A stretch of DNA of 64,000 nucleotides. It comes from Congeria kusceri (Eukaryota; Mollusca; Bivalvia; Myida; Dreissenidae). The translations under genes were made by a program, and so were the position numbers. The notes beneath the pieces are model-generated. The model was not told the origin of the DNA. It was given only the letters and a program-made list of their open reading frames with translations, and did not search any database. Positions 45,760-57,005 of this stretch are shown piece by piece. Each line of letters starts with the position of its first letter. Position 1 is the first letter of the stretch. The DNA is taken from positions 57,877,681-57,941,680 of the forward strand of contig CM051025.1 of assembly GCA_027627225.1 (NCBI GenBank). Direction: 5' to 3'.

Positions 45760-47726
45760 TTAGGAGACTCGCCGGACCATCTCAATTGGAGTTGTTAAGA
45801 AAATGTCTGATGGTGACTGCTGAGGCGGTCCGTTGAAGTTAAAGTATTGTAAACAGTAAGAATGATCTTCAACTTTATATAATTTCCTCATTTGAACGGT
45901 ACTTTTGTCAGCAATCGGCGAATGGTAAATAGAACACTCCTTCGAAGATGGCACGTATAAATGATACTTCTTACTACTGCCTATTTTCATGTGTGTAATG
46001 ACTACCAGGATCACAAATAACATTCTTTGTTTACCCGCATTAAGAATTTTTGCATTAATTGTGATTTTGTTAAGTTTTCTGGGACTTTCTTGAAATGAGG
46101 TGATCCGGTGGTGCTAAGGTGGTCTTCTCACGCTGTCATAGCGACACAGTACACTTGAAAACGAAACCCGCGAGTATAAAACCGATAAAGGAAAAAGGCC
46201 AGTTAATGACTTGATATCCATGTAATCCTTGGAGCAAGTCTTGTTTTAGAATTTCGCCAGATCGAAACACTAAATGTGAAAACGATTTCAGCAGTTTTTT
46301 CCGCGCATCAGTGGAGTTGATTTAAATCTTCAAAATGTGAAGTGTACATCTCGACAGATAATAATTATATTTATTAAATATTGTGTACACTGTAGTTATC
46401 AACTAGAATCAAATATATTCATAATAATTGTTATGATTATAGCAGATATGTCTTGTGTCTCGATTGTTTGTGAAAGTTTGTTAATACCCTGAAAACAAAA
46501 ATAGGAACACGCAGCCTGAATGTTGAACTCGCATATTGCTGTGAACTTGCTCGCGATTAATATGAAAGTATTTTGGCTGTAATAACGTATTGTACATAGT
46601 TATAATCAACGCTGTTACTAAAGTAATGATATATAATATAAATTTATTAACTTTTATAAGTGTATTGTTATAAATAATCACTGTTATTCCATCCTGTTTT
46701 TTACAGAAAAATATCCTATATGCACATGTCAACTTTCTATTGACCCCAGTTTTCTTTTAACCAGTGTATTAAGCGTGTAATTACGTATTAAATATCGAAA
46801 AGTCAGGACTTTTACAGAACAGATTGTTTTCTATAGTCAAGACCAAGCTTTTTTATTATCACAAAATGTAGATTGTTATCGCAAAAAATGGACGACAGAG
46901 CATTTTTGGCAAATATAATAGTATTTTTTCGCCATGTAACGGATTGCTTTCTTACAATAAGCCATTTCAACAAATAGAATGTCGTCATGTTTTTACCGAT
47001 CAATGGTGAATACTTTTTTGCTAAAATAAAAACAACAAAAATAATTACTAAAATGCATTTACCTGCAAGTCATTTACATGCATTTTCCAAAAAATCTAAT
47101 TCGGTGACCCCAATTTTTATGGTTTTATTGTATTAGGCATTGAACGATCTGCAAACTGTGTGAAAAGGAAAACTTTTCACGGAAGGTAAACATGTAGAAA
47201 TCGTCTTTAATGCTGCCAGTATAAGATATGTGACATACGGAGTACACTTTTACAGTTTAAAAACTGATCATAGTGTTCCAGTAAAAAACTAAAATATGCA
47301 TTTTGTTTAATTTTCAGTAAAAATAATTATATACAATAATTTTTTTCTCCTCATAACATTAGCAATGTTATGTTTGCTTTTTTCAGATAGGCATGTTACA
47401 CCTGAAAATTGGCAGTAGTAAGAACTCAAATCGGTAAAACATGTCAAAGCATACAATTGTTTACAATGATTTAAACGTTTAAAAATCCTACAGTCTTCAT
47501 TTTCACACAGTATTTAACTAAACTTCGAACGAATTTTTGTTTACTATTCCTACTGGTAATAAAAGTCGCGATTTCTGAAAAAAAAACGTAAAAAAACTGT
47601 AAATAATTCAAAATTGAAGGTTATGCTTTCTGTTTAAAATATCTTTACTCCACCGAACCACCTCGGAAGTCAACACCGGACATTTTCTAAACACCTGCAA
47701 ATGAGGTGGTCCGGTGAGTCTCCTAA
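45760..47726. mobile_element. ~2-kb DNA element with 25-bp terminal inverted repeats
   Basis: Left end TTAGGAGACTCGCCGGACC ATCTCA; right end in reverse complement TTAGGAGACTCACCGGACC ACCTCA, two mismatches in 25. A subterminal copy of the right-end motif (GAAATGAGGTGATCCGGTGG) lies at about 46094. Open frames inside (45760–46023, 46481–46732, 46812–47003, all minus) are short and unrecognised, so no transposase is evident. It sits in the presumed 5' intron of copy C. Confidence 0.75.
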
Positions 47727-48082
47727 CATTGATGTCGCCTTGTATTTTGAATTGCTTTTAAATTCTTGTCGGTTTTTTTGATCGAAGGTATTCAAATATA
47801 AGCACATAAACAACGTACACGCTGAATGTAAAACACTTCACGTGGTTTACAATCGCTTGGTCAACCTTTACAATACGTTGAAATGTCTGCTATCAGATAA
47901 CAATTGCACATTGTAAAGAGGTAGATCGTAAATATTTCACTTCCAAATGTAGTTAGACATTTACCCAATAATTATTTTCATACTGCAAAACCGTAACTGA
48001 CATTGAAATTGTTGTAAATTACGTCATTCCTGTTTAAAAAGGTTACTTTTGATTTTATAATTACACCTTTCAGGAAGGCAAA

Positions 48083-48190
48083 ATGACTGAAGGACGTTTA
48101 CTCGAAATCCCCCCAAACGTTCAAGATATTGTTACAGGAGCAATAAAAACACGCACAACTCTGGAAAGATTTGTTGCGGTCTTCGGCCAG
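48083..48190 (+). CDS. Copy C exon 1 (coding)
   Basis: Acceptor ACCTTTCAG ten bases before the ATG; 36 codons MTEGRLLEIPPNVQDIVTGA… ending FGQ; phase-0 donor GTATAA. No lesion here. It resembles the exon at 5266 in pattern, not that of gene B. Confidence 0.6.
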
Positions 48191-48445
48191 GTATAAACAC
48201 GTAACAATTACGTATAATTTATATTGCATGAATGCTTTTACCATTTATACATAACCATTTATATAGGTGACAAAAATATTCACAATCAGTTTCAACAGAG
48301 GAACTGATTAAAGATTAATAAGAAAGTACTGTTTTCAGGAAAAATCTGTAACAAAACGTACCGACAAAAATGTAACAAGAAGCAACCGCGTGTATTGTAC
48401 ACGTTCAAGGTTAAATGTTTCTAATTGCCTGCTTCCTTTATTTAG

Positions 48446-48540
48446 GCAAAGGATGATCAAGACTTTTCACAAGTCATGAGCATTTCTCCAGAAGCTGACC
48501 AGTTGCTACAAGATGTACAGAACATTACATTTGGTAGCTT
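48446..48540 (+). CDS. Copy C exon 2
   Basis: Acceptor TTATTTAG; AKDDQDFSQVMSISPEADQL then LQDVQNITFGS. A GTGATA donor at 48541 gives phase 2 and joins in frame to 50524. If that weak donor is not used, TGA at 48542 would end a 68-residue protein. Confidence 0.5.
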
Positions 48541-49534
48541 GTGATACGAATGTGCTGATAGCATGACGCCATTGTGAGTTTTCTTACGGAGCTATTACAA
48601 CATCAACTAAAATTACGAGGCTATTACAACATCAACCACCGGGAACGAACTACAGATAAATTGCTTATTATCATAAATATCCATGTGTCCGTACAAGTCA
48701 TTTCGGAGTTTGTACAAAATTTGATAACAATGCGCTGCTGCTTACGAACGTCAGACACTGTCATTTTCGTACACTTGCGAAACAAACGCGTGTTCATTTC
48801 TATACTTAAACGTTTGCTTATTTGACATAATACAACGTTATCATTTGGGGCGCCTGTGTTATAGGTTTTAATAATAACTTTGAGTTAAAATTATACATAT
48901 TTGCGAGAAATTAACATTACGAAATGTTTGAAGATCGACCTATTAATGACAAAAACCATACCACGTGCTCCTTTTTTAGAAGTAGTGTTGCTATATATAA
49001 GTAAACAAAGACAATATACCGTTAAACTGCTATATCATCTTCTACCTTATTGACTTTGTAAATGTCCTCTAAATCGAAAAAATAAAAAACAAACGTATTG
49101 CTATATATTGTTAACATGATATGTCTTTACGTAATTGATTGCTGAATATATTGTATTGCATAATTTTGCATTACATTTTCTGAGTCTTGGCCATAGAACA
49201 TTTACATTGTGAATGTTCTCATGCAATGCTTTTTGTAAATACCTCAACGACACGAAACGAAAAGGTAAAACAATAACACAAACAGAATTTGTTAATTAAA
49301 TCCTCAGTTTCCGGTCTTTCAGGACAATCTACGTAGTATAATTTCAATCAGAAATCTTGTAATTGGATGTAAACAGTTCATGTCCATGTGTAATATAAAA
49401 CATGACCTTTTTTTGGAAAAAATATTTAAGCACTCGTATGTACAAATGTACTGGTTGTCTTTTTCCGATGTGTGCATATGTATAAAAAAAAAAAAAGCGC
49501 CGTGTACTCATCCGGTAAACAAAACCGTGTTTTT

Positions 49535-50385
49535 AATCCTCCGCCGCGAAGCGGTAGGGGGATTTTAGGAATGTCCTTCGTCCGTCCGTCCGTCTGTCCG
49601 TCTGTCCGTAACATGTTCGTGTCCGCTCCATATCTCCTATACCCTTTGAAGGATTTTCATGAAACTTGCCTCAAATGTTAAGGTCATTGACACGATGTGC
49701 AGAAGGCATGGGCCTTTCACGCCAGCTCAAGGTCAAGGTCACACTTGAAGGTTAAATTTTTGAGTCTCCATTTTCTTCTCCGTTTTTCATGTCCGCTCCA
49801 TATCCCCTATACCCTTTGAAGGATTTTCATGAAACTTTGCTAAAATGTTTTGCTCATTTAGACCATGTGCAGAAGGCATAAGCCAGTCACGCCAACTCAA
49901 GGTCACGGTCACACTTGAAGGTTGAATGTTTGAGCTTCTATTTTCATGTCCGTTCTATATCTCCTATGCCCTGTAAAGAATTTTAATGAAACTTGCCTCA
50001 AATGTTTATCACATTGAGGCAATGTGCAGAAGGCATGAGGCCGTCATGCCACCTCAAGGTCAAGGTCACACTTGAAGGTCAAATGTTTTAGCCTCCATTT
50101 GTGTGTCTGCTCAATATCTCCTATTCCCTTTCAAGGATTTTCATAAAACTTGGCTCAAATGTTTATCACATTGAGGCGATTTGCAGAGAGCATGGAGCAG
50201 TCTTGCCACTTCAAGGTCAAGGTCTGAGCCTCCATTTTCGTGTCAGCTCCATATCTAAATTTCTGAAACTGTACTTTCATATCTGGTCCAACTGTGTCCG
50301 ATTAAGGTCTGTGTGATACTTCAAAGTCACCTTTAAAATCTAATGAAGGATCACGGCGGGGGATAGAGCTGTCCTTTGGACTGCC
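49535..50385 (+). repeat. Composite repeat with ~150-bp monomers, in copy C intron 2
   Basis: Head CCGCCGCGAAGCGG and CGTCCGTCCGTCCGTCTGTCC; four monomers with GTGTCCGCTCCATATC(T/C)CC, AAGGATTTTCATGAAACTT, GTGCAGAAGGCATG and CTCAAGGTCAAGGTCACACT; tail ACGGCGGGGGATAG. The short open frames at 49472–49681 and 50101–50316 lie in it. Confidence 0.8.
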
Positions 50386-50523
50386 TTGTTTACTTCTTTC
50401 AAAGCAAAAGTAATATATCGTGTTTTGCATAAATAGACAAGGAGGTGATAACCAAACACCTGACATTGTAGTGAACGAGATGCAACTGTATTACGGATAA
50501 TGATGTTAAGACTGTTTTATCAG

Positions 50524-50619
50524 AGACCAGGCTGATAGAAAAGACAAACGTCCGCATGAAGAAACTGCATCACAACGTCAGCAGTTCCTAGCCCAGGTAG
50601 ACGATCTCGCGGGAAAAAT
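50524..50619 (+). CDS. Copy C exon 3
   Basis: Acceptor GTTTTATCAG, donor GTACGT; 96 nt, phase 2 to 2; DQADRKDKRPHEETASQRQQ then FLAQVDDLAGK, helix-prone. The joined codon across to 51155 is ATG. Confidence 0.6.
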
Positions 50620-51154
50620 GTACGTTAGAAAGTTTATTCTTGTTTTTATTGTATCCTTCTGTTTTCATTTGAAACGGTGGTATGAAACTGTTCCTACATC
50701 CTTTACTATCGTTTTTTCGCAGTGCACTAATTTTCACGTCCGAAAATAGTGAGAATTTTAGATCCCGCTTTTTTTTTTTCTTTAAAACTAGATACAAATT
50801 ATAAAAATATGCACAGTTTTAAGACAGCAATAATAAGCCGTATTCAATAATGCGCGAAATTTAGTCACCGCGAAATAAAATGATTTTATACTTACTAATC
50901 ATTGCTTAACAGACTCATCGTCGTTCCCGTGATAGCCGTATACTGCTTATATACTTTCGGATATTATGTGAAACTATACACGATTAAATGTATCAGTTAT
51001 TCATTAGATTAAAATGATTTAAGATTTACTTGCTTTTAACAGTAAACCATTTAATAAACGAATATATTATAGTAACAGCACTAAAATAAAGAAAATACAA
51101 CAAACTTATAAAAAATTTTAGTGTACTTAAACACGTTTTACTTCTACGTTTCAG

Positions 51155-51440
51155 GTTTGAAAAGCTAGCATCAGAGTGCTCATTAAAAGTAGACAAAATA
51201 ACTCGAGAGAAGTTAAAATTGGAATTTAAACTAAAAGATATCATAAACGAGCTACAGACTACCCGCCAGCAATCGGCATCGGCAAACAAAACGAACGAAT
51301 ATCAGCGCAACAGAATAGCCGCTTTAGATAAGGAAACTGTTGATATGAAGGAGTACATAAAACATTTAAAAGAAGATTTTGACACCTAGTTACTTAATTT
51401 GCAGCGTAATTAAGAAGATGTCAGGCAGGAACGGAATGTG
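51155..51440 (+). pseudogene. Copy C exon 4, coiled coil with two stops
   Basis: Acceptor CGTTTCAG, then 77 open codons of coiled coil (FEKLASECSLKVDKITREKL…KHLKEDFDT) and TAG at 51387. Coding character continues (LLNLQRN, TAA, EDVRQERNVLLDR) without a clear donor, so the exon has decayed at its 3' end. Confidence 0.65.
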
Positions 51441-51444
51441 TTAC

Positions 51445-53150
51445 TAGACAGATAAACACTCCTGTTACTAATGAGATATCAATAAGTTCCACTAGCTGCG
51501 TTTCAATACTGTTAAATACTTAAAATCATTTTAGAAACGTGTATTCACACTCCATGACATGCGCATGAACACTCCAAACTTCGTGTACATAATGTTTTTT
51601 CGGCGTAGCTGTCTAAGATCACTTTTGACCCAGATTTTCTTCCGATAATTATGCAGCGGGAAAACTGAATGCCAATAGAATTGGGCAAATGTTCTAATTC
51701 TATGGAACGCAAACGTTAAACAATAGTTTAACGTATACCAATTACTGTAGCATACTTTTGGGGATTAAAAATTTACATAATTGTTTACATAAGCGGTTAA
51801 AATGAAGTTATAAACATATCTTCAACATATACTCTAGAACTGAGGCTAATTATGAACGTATTTTCTCATTGTAAGCCATAAACAAGAATGCTATATTCGT
51901 TCACGTAACGAAATAACTATTTTGTTTAGCCTACATTTATATAAGCGGATGCTCTATAAATAGCAATTGTGCAATGTTCCCATTCATAAATCTCATTCAC
52001 AGTGTTGCCGTTCCATGTAGCCCATTGATTCTGGCGAGTTCATAACATTCCAGAAACAGTAGTGTCATTCTAGTAATAGCGCGCGTAGCCAGCAACCGTT
52101 GTATAGCTGTGTTAATATACTCGTTCATACATAAATAATAGCGTTCAGAGAATCATAAACCTAAACATTTCAATAAATGGGGAATTTATATTTAAAAACT
52201 TACTGTTAATTTGAAATAAAATTGTGGTTACGATCTATTAACGATTATTTATAATTGCATCTTTCTATCAACTTCTCCAGTAGATGTTATTTAATCTATA
52301 AAAAGATGCTACATTTTCTATAGATAAAATGTTATGAAAGAAGATTAGGAATACGTCGAACTGTTATTCGCGTAGCATGAATACACAATTTGCAATACTA
52401 ATTATACACAGGAACCCCTGCTATATCATATTTGTACTGATATAATTTAAAATCGTCATAGTCTGATAAATGTTTATGGTTGCGTTATAAAAAATAAAGT
52501 CTTAACATTTCAAAAATCGCTGAATGTTCCCTGACTATTGCTTTTTATTGGAATACACAGTATAAATGCTTATTTGACTTCAGATCGTTATTATATTAGA
52601 TTACTAACATGAATGGTTTATTACCGGTACTATAAATAACTATATAGACTCGCCTGATACATAATAATTTAATTTCATTCCCGAAATTATGTTCTTACAT
52701 TGTTAATTTGTTAAATTGTCTTGACAAATTCAGATAACAATTATGTTAACCTAAATTATTTTGGCTATTCATATATCACTGGTGGAAACATGGAGCTGTA
52801 TGATTGGTTTATTCACAGCATAGATATTAATGATAATTTTATTTAATTTTTAAATTAATAAATTTATCTCGAATTAACTTTTGGGTCCGAGAAGTTTTCT
52901 TATAGTGTCCGAAAAATTTGGGGTCCAATAAGTCTCCTAATATTGGTGGGTACCAAACATTCTGGGGTCTGAGAAGTCACGTAACCGATCATCTTGGCCG
53001 TCTGTTTAGGTAATTTTTAAATGACATCTCAATATTAATTTCAACGCCGATTGTCTTTTTTAAAGACATTTCTTGTCTCATATTTGTTTGAATTTTGTGT
53101 CTGTGTCACTTCGTTTATATCAAAACATGTTAATACAAGCAAGCAAATAC
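51445..53150. other. Copy C intron 4 region
   Basis: About 1.7 kb AT-rich sequence, no exon or repeat recognised. No equivalent of gene B exon 5 was found here. Confidence 0.45.
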
Positions 53151-53192
53151 ACACACATTCGCAAATATATCAGTACTGTGTATATTTTCAAG

Positions 53193-53318
53193 GATGCAGG
53201 ATATGCCGTGGCAAAGCCAAAATGCTCACCACCACCGTGAGATTCATGACGGCCGCATCAAGGAATTCGAGAGAGAACTTGAACATGTTACACAAGAGAG
53301 AGATAAATTGCAGTCATC
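53193..53318 (+). pseudogene. Copy C exon 6
   Basis: 126 nt, same boundaries as gene B exon 6, open: MQDMPWQSQNAHHHREIHDG then RIKEFERELEHVTQERDKLQS. Donor GTGGGA instead of GTGAGA. Confidence 0.7.
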
Positions 53319-53454
53319 GTGGGATAATAAGATTATTTACATTTTAATACTAAATAATAGTAACCGTTTTAAAATAGAAATATTAAAATTAACAACAACT
53401 ACAGTAAAAGTATTATATAACATGCAGTATAATGTATTTATTCAGTTTGTATTT

Positions 53455-53464
53455 ATTATTGTTA

Positions 53465-53521
<57 letters not shown>

Positions 53522-53530
53522 TTATTATTG
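53455..53530. repeat. (ATT)n microsatellite in copy C
   Basis: Counterpart of 35010–35072; the open frame 53194–53553 ends in its poly-Ile translation. Confidence 0.9.
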
Positions 53531-53600
53531 TTATGCCCCATTCGAAGAAGTGATATATTCATGTCTAACTTACAATAACGAATTACACATATATTTCAGA

Positions 53601-53685
53601 CTTGCGTGGTTTATTCAGGAAATAAAGCATTTGAGTACGATAAACGAGAAACTAAATAGAGACAAAAGTGAGCTGCAGAGCACAA
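53601..53685 (+). pseudogene. Copy C exon 7, truncated first copy
   Basis: Acceptor TATATTTCAG and 85 bases matching gene B exon 7 (LAWFIQEIKHLSTINEKLNR then DKSELQ), after which a tandem repeat replaces the exon. About 70 bases of upstream intron are duplicated together with it and occur again before 54901. Confidence 0.75.
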
Positions 53686-54245
53686 GGACCATAACTCTTT
53701 CTTCAATATTTGCAGAGTTTTTGCTCTTTGTTTTAATTCTCTTGTGCTGAGCACAACTCCATTAGTATTGAAGGGATTTCAATGAAACTTCATATAATGA
53801 TAAAGGACAATGAGAAGAAGTGCAGAGCATAAGTATCACAACTATTTCTTCAATATTTACGGAGTAATTGCCCTTTGTTTAATTTTTGTGCAGAGCATAA
53901 CTCCATTAGTATTGAAGGGATTTTAAATAAAACCAAATATATTGATAGAGGACATTGAAAGGAAGTGCAGAGCACAAGGACTATAACTCTTTCTTCAATA
54001 TTTATAGAGTTACTGCCTTCAATTAATTTCTTGTGCAGTGCATAACTCCATTTATATTAAAGTGATTTCGCATAAAACCACATATATTGATAGAGCATGT
54101 TGAGAGGAAGTGCGGAGTACAAGGACCATAACTCTTTTTGTAGGAAGCTTCATTTTTGCCCACATGCAACTGACTTTGTGTTGCCTTCCTCTGACAAGCA
54201 TATGCTTCGGGGGCATACGTCACATCCTGTGACAAGCCTTGTTTC
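53686..54245 (+). repeat. Tandem repeat replacing part of exon 7
   Basis: Three to four diverged ~145-bp monomers with AGCACAAGGACCATAACTCT, TTCTTCAATATTT, CATAACTCCATTAGTATT and GAAGTGCAGAGC, ending in ATGCTTCGGGGGCATACGTC. Confidence 0.75.
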
Positions 54246-54484
54246 TTAAAGACCTCCCCACAAAACAAAGAAATCTAAGGGTAATGTACTAATGTGTATC
54301 ATGACAAGTACCTTCTGTGGTGAAATGTATTGTCTGAAATCAATACACTGATGCAGAAATGTGACCATTAGAGTACCACTCTAGTATGACTGACATGCTA
54401 CTTCCAGCATACATGTACTACATATTTACTCCCGAATTATAAAAACGCAACCATCACCCTATTTCCAAGCATTTTACTTAGGTT

Positions 54485-54828
54485 TGAGCTCCACTGGCCG
54501 AAGGCCAGCGAGCTTAAGCCAAGGCGGTTCGTCTGTCGTCTGTAGCCAATTTTGATCAAACTTCACAGAAATGTTCCTTGGATGGTTCTCTACCAAAGTT
54601 GCTTAAATGGTTCCGGTCCGCGACACAAGATGGCCGCCAGAGATATAAAAAAAAGAAAAATCTTTAAATATCTTATGTATTGCACTTGTCGATTGCCAGG
54701 TCAACAACAGTAAGTAAGCTGTTTGATGTGGGTCATCTTAGTCGATGACGTTCAGGTGTCAGAGCTGATATCTGCCATTGCCAGTTGTCTGGTGAGCGCT
54801 CTGGGCCATCATGATCCTCTTGTTTTTA
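54485..54828 (+). repeat. Full-length short composite repeat
   Basis: Head GAGCTCCACTGGCCGAAGGCC and GTCTGTCGTCTG; tail GTCTGGTGAGCGCTCTGGGC CATCATGATCCTCTTG. The internally deleted counterpart is at 36027–36122. Confidence 0.7.
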
Positions 54829-54900
54829 TTGTCATGCCCCATTTTAAGAAGTGGTATACTCATGTCTAACTTACAACAACAAATTACACATATATTTCAG

Positions 54901-55186
54901 AAATGCAAAGTTTATTCAGGATGTGGAGCATTTAAGGAGAATAAACGAGCAACTGAATAGAGACAAAAGTGAGCTGAACGAAACATACAATTTGCTACGC
55001 AACGAAAGCTCAAAAACTGAAAAAGCTCTGAAAAATGCAAGGAAGCAACTTTCGAGTACTGAACGCATCCTTGACGATGCGAGAAGAACGCACAACCATA
55101 TTAAAGCTGAGTTAGAAGGCAAAGTTGTATCACGAGAGAGACAAATAGGTACGCTAACCGCTGAACGTGATGACATAAAAAAACAG
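54901..55186 (+). pseudogene. Copy C exon 7, second copy with +1 insertion
   Basis: Open coiled coil NAKFIQDVEHLRRINEQLNR… to LTAERDDIKKQ; about 90% identical to gene B exon 7. The A-run before the donor is one base longer, making the exon 286 nt and shifting exon 8 out of frame. Confidence 0.8.
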
Positions 55187-55478
55187 GTTATATTTCGTTT
55201 GATATTTAAAAGGGGAGACGATAGGTCTCAAGGTTTTGTCTTTTTTATCATCAATAATTTAATGCATCTTTCAAATGCGGAAATATTTTAAATACTAAAT
55301 AATTTAAATATCGGTACTCAATTTAAATAACAAAATATAATCGTAAAGAGCTAGGCAATGTTTAGCCGTATTTAAATAATCTCATTCATCAGGCAATTTT
55401 ACCGTTTAAAGAACGTATGTGTAATACTCCGCTGATAAACATTTTGTATTAGATCAAGGTTTTATTAACTATAAATAT

Positions 55479-55678
55479 AGCAAGTTGGCTGGACACAAAC
55501 TTATCAATCAAAATCCTGACATTGCTGACCTGAGTGATCCTAACAAAGCGATGAAGTTATCCGAACGCTTCGGGACGCTGTATGTTGACGAATGGACTAA
55601 TGGATTTGAAGAGCTCACGGACAAGCCGGGCGTGGTCAAGCGAGACGCGGTTACATTTTTACTGCGATGTTTACAGAT
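55479..55678 (+). pseudogene. Copy C exon 8, both splice sites mutated
   Basis: SKLAGHKLINQNPDIADLSD… to LLRCLQ. The AG used in gene B reads AA here (TATAAATATAG), leaving only the AG further downstream, and the donor after TTACAG reads ATTTAA instead of GTTAAA, so translation would run into TAA. Confidence 0.8.
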
Positions 55679-55924
55679 TTAATATAATTTTATTCTATAT
55701 ACACTCAATAGTTTTACAAGTAAAAATGGCAATGGTGAAATGGTGACATGTACTGACCCATAGTAACAATAACACAAGTTATCATAGTTTTAGTGCTTTA
55801 TTTTTAATCACATGTACATATTTATGCTGTTTCGTGCAAAAACAGTATTTTTTCTACGTGAGCATCTTAATGAAATCGTAAAATGCATTGGTGCATGTGA
55901 AATGTAAATACGGTATATTAATAG

Positions 55925-56406
55925 GAATGCTGGAATAAAAGCCAGGAATAAGCCTCCGACTGGATGGCTGCTTCAAAAAACGCCTTACTCTTTCCGATTC
56001 AAAATCCAGATGCTGTTCAAGTAAGATGTCTTCGCTTTTTTATTAACAAACAAATCATAATGTGTAACGCTCCCCCATTGGTTTGGAGTAGTTTATTAAT
56101 ATTATTCTATACAACCGTGTTGTATGCATGTATGAATATATGTTTTATCAGACTGCGTGTAGATAATTCGCTTCTATACACTGTTCAATAACTTGTAAAA
56201 AAAAATCATATAAAGCTTGCGTACGTAATGAACTGAATTAAGCTCAAAAGTCTACGAAAACTTCTGGTTTGTATACAGCAAAGTTGTTTTTCCCGGAGAA
56301 GTTTGGTGATGTCAGGCCAGGTTTGCGACTGGGGTCAAAGGAACTACGTACCATTAGAGACGCTCGCAGATTAATTGGTCCGAACGTTGCAGCTATGGTG
56401 AAACAG
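55925..56406 (+). pseudogene. Copy C exons 9 and 10
   Basis: Exon 9 (55925–56020) has GAA TAA GCC where gene B has GAA TTA GCC. Exon 10 (56299–56406) is open (KFGDVRPGLRLGSKELRTIR then DARRLIGPNVAAMVKQ) with acceptor CCCGGAG in place of CCCGCAG. Confidence 0.8.
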
Positions 56407-56711
56407 GTAATAACATTATTTTGTTACAAATAATCACTCAAAATTCTAATGAAATTGTTATTTTCGAGTGTATTATTTTATGTACTCGTATTTTCTTAGT
56501 TAATTATTTTACAGTTTAAAGTTTCTACTGAATGATGGTTGTCGCTCTATTACAATTATGACGCTTAAATGAACCTGTATTTGATAAACACCTCATACTA
56601 GTATTTTATATAGTTATATAAACTGTCAGATATAACATCAACACACATGTAATGGATTTATAAAAAATAATACTATAGCTTAGTGCTATTCATCAGAAAT
56701 CTTGTTTGCAG

Positions 56712-57005
56712 CACTGTTAGATATGTCAGGACGAAAAAGAAAAACTCGATGCTTGCAAACCCTATTTTGAGAGTTGCGCAGAAATGTGTTGGCTGATGGC
56801 GTTGGCGGATCCTCCTCTGCACATTGGTTTATCTGCCCAGCAAGGAGACGCGATGGATACGGCCCGGTACACCACGTATGAAAAATCTGGATCCACCATT
56901 AATTATTTGGTGTGGCCGCCTTTGTATGCCAGCGAGGGCGGGGGACTGCTGTCGAAGGGAACTGCAGCAACACTGAGAACAACAGAATGGAAGGACAATG
57001 AATGA
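56712..57005 (+). pseudogene. Copy C last exon
   Basis: A 6-nt deletion against gene B turns the start into CAC TGT TAG. The remainder stays open to a TGA at 57003 with CWLMALADPPLHIGL and INYLVWPPLYASEGGGLLSK. Confidence 0.8.

Larger units (their letters stand above)
48083..57005 (+). pseudogene. MIEAP-like copy C, multiply disrupted
   Basis: Exon positions: 48083–48190, 48446–48540, 50524–50619, 51155–~51440, 53193–53318, 53601–53685 (fragment), 54901–55186, ~55479–55678, 55925–56020, 56299–56406, 56712–57005. Introns are retained, so it arose by DNA duplication, not retroposition. Lesions relative to gene B: TAG and TAA in exon 4 (51387, 51411); exon 7 broken by a repeat and present twice; one extra A in the A-run near 55175–55183, making exon 7 286 nt; exon 8 acceptor AG changed to AA; exon 8 donor GT changed to AT; TTA to TAA in exon 9 (55949); and a 6-nt deletion that creates TAG in the last exon (56718). 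The 5' exons differ from B, so C may be a chimera of another paralog and B. Confidence 0.85.

Noticed and set aside
49472..49681. Open frame of 69 codons with basic composition
   Set aside because: It lies over the head and CGTCC units of a composite repeat.
53194..53553. 119-codon open frame as a single exon
   Set aside because: Only its first ~126 nt match gene B exon 6; the rest is intron and (ATT)n giving poly-Ile.
54916..55176. Minus-strand open frame of 86 codons (and the similar ones at 15289–15555, 30352–30648 and 51026–51289)
   Set aside because: Serine/leucine-rich antisense shadows of coiled-coil exons.
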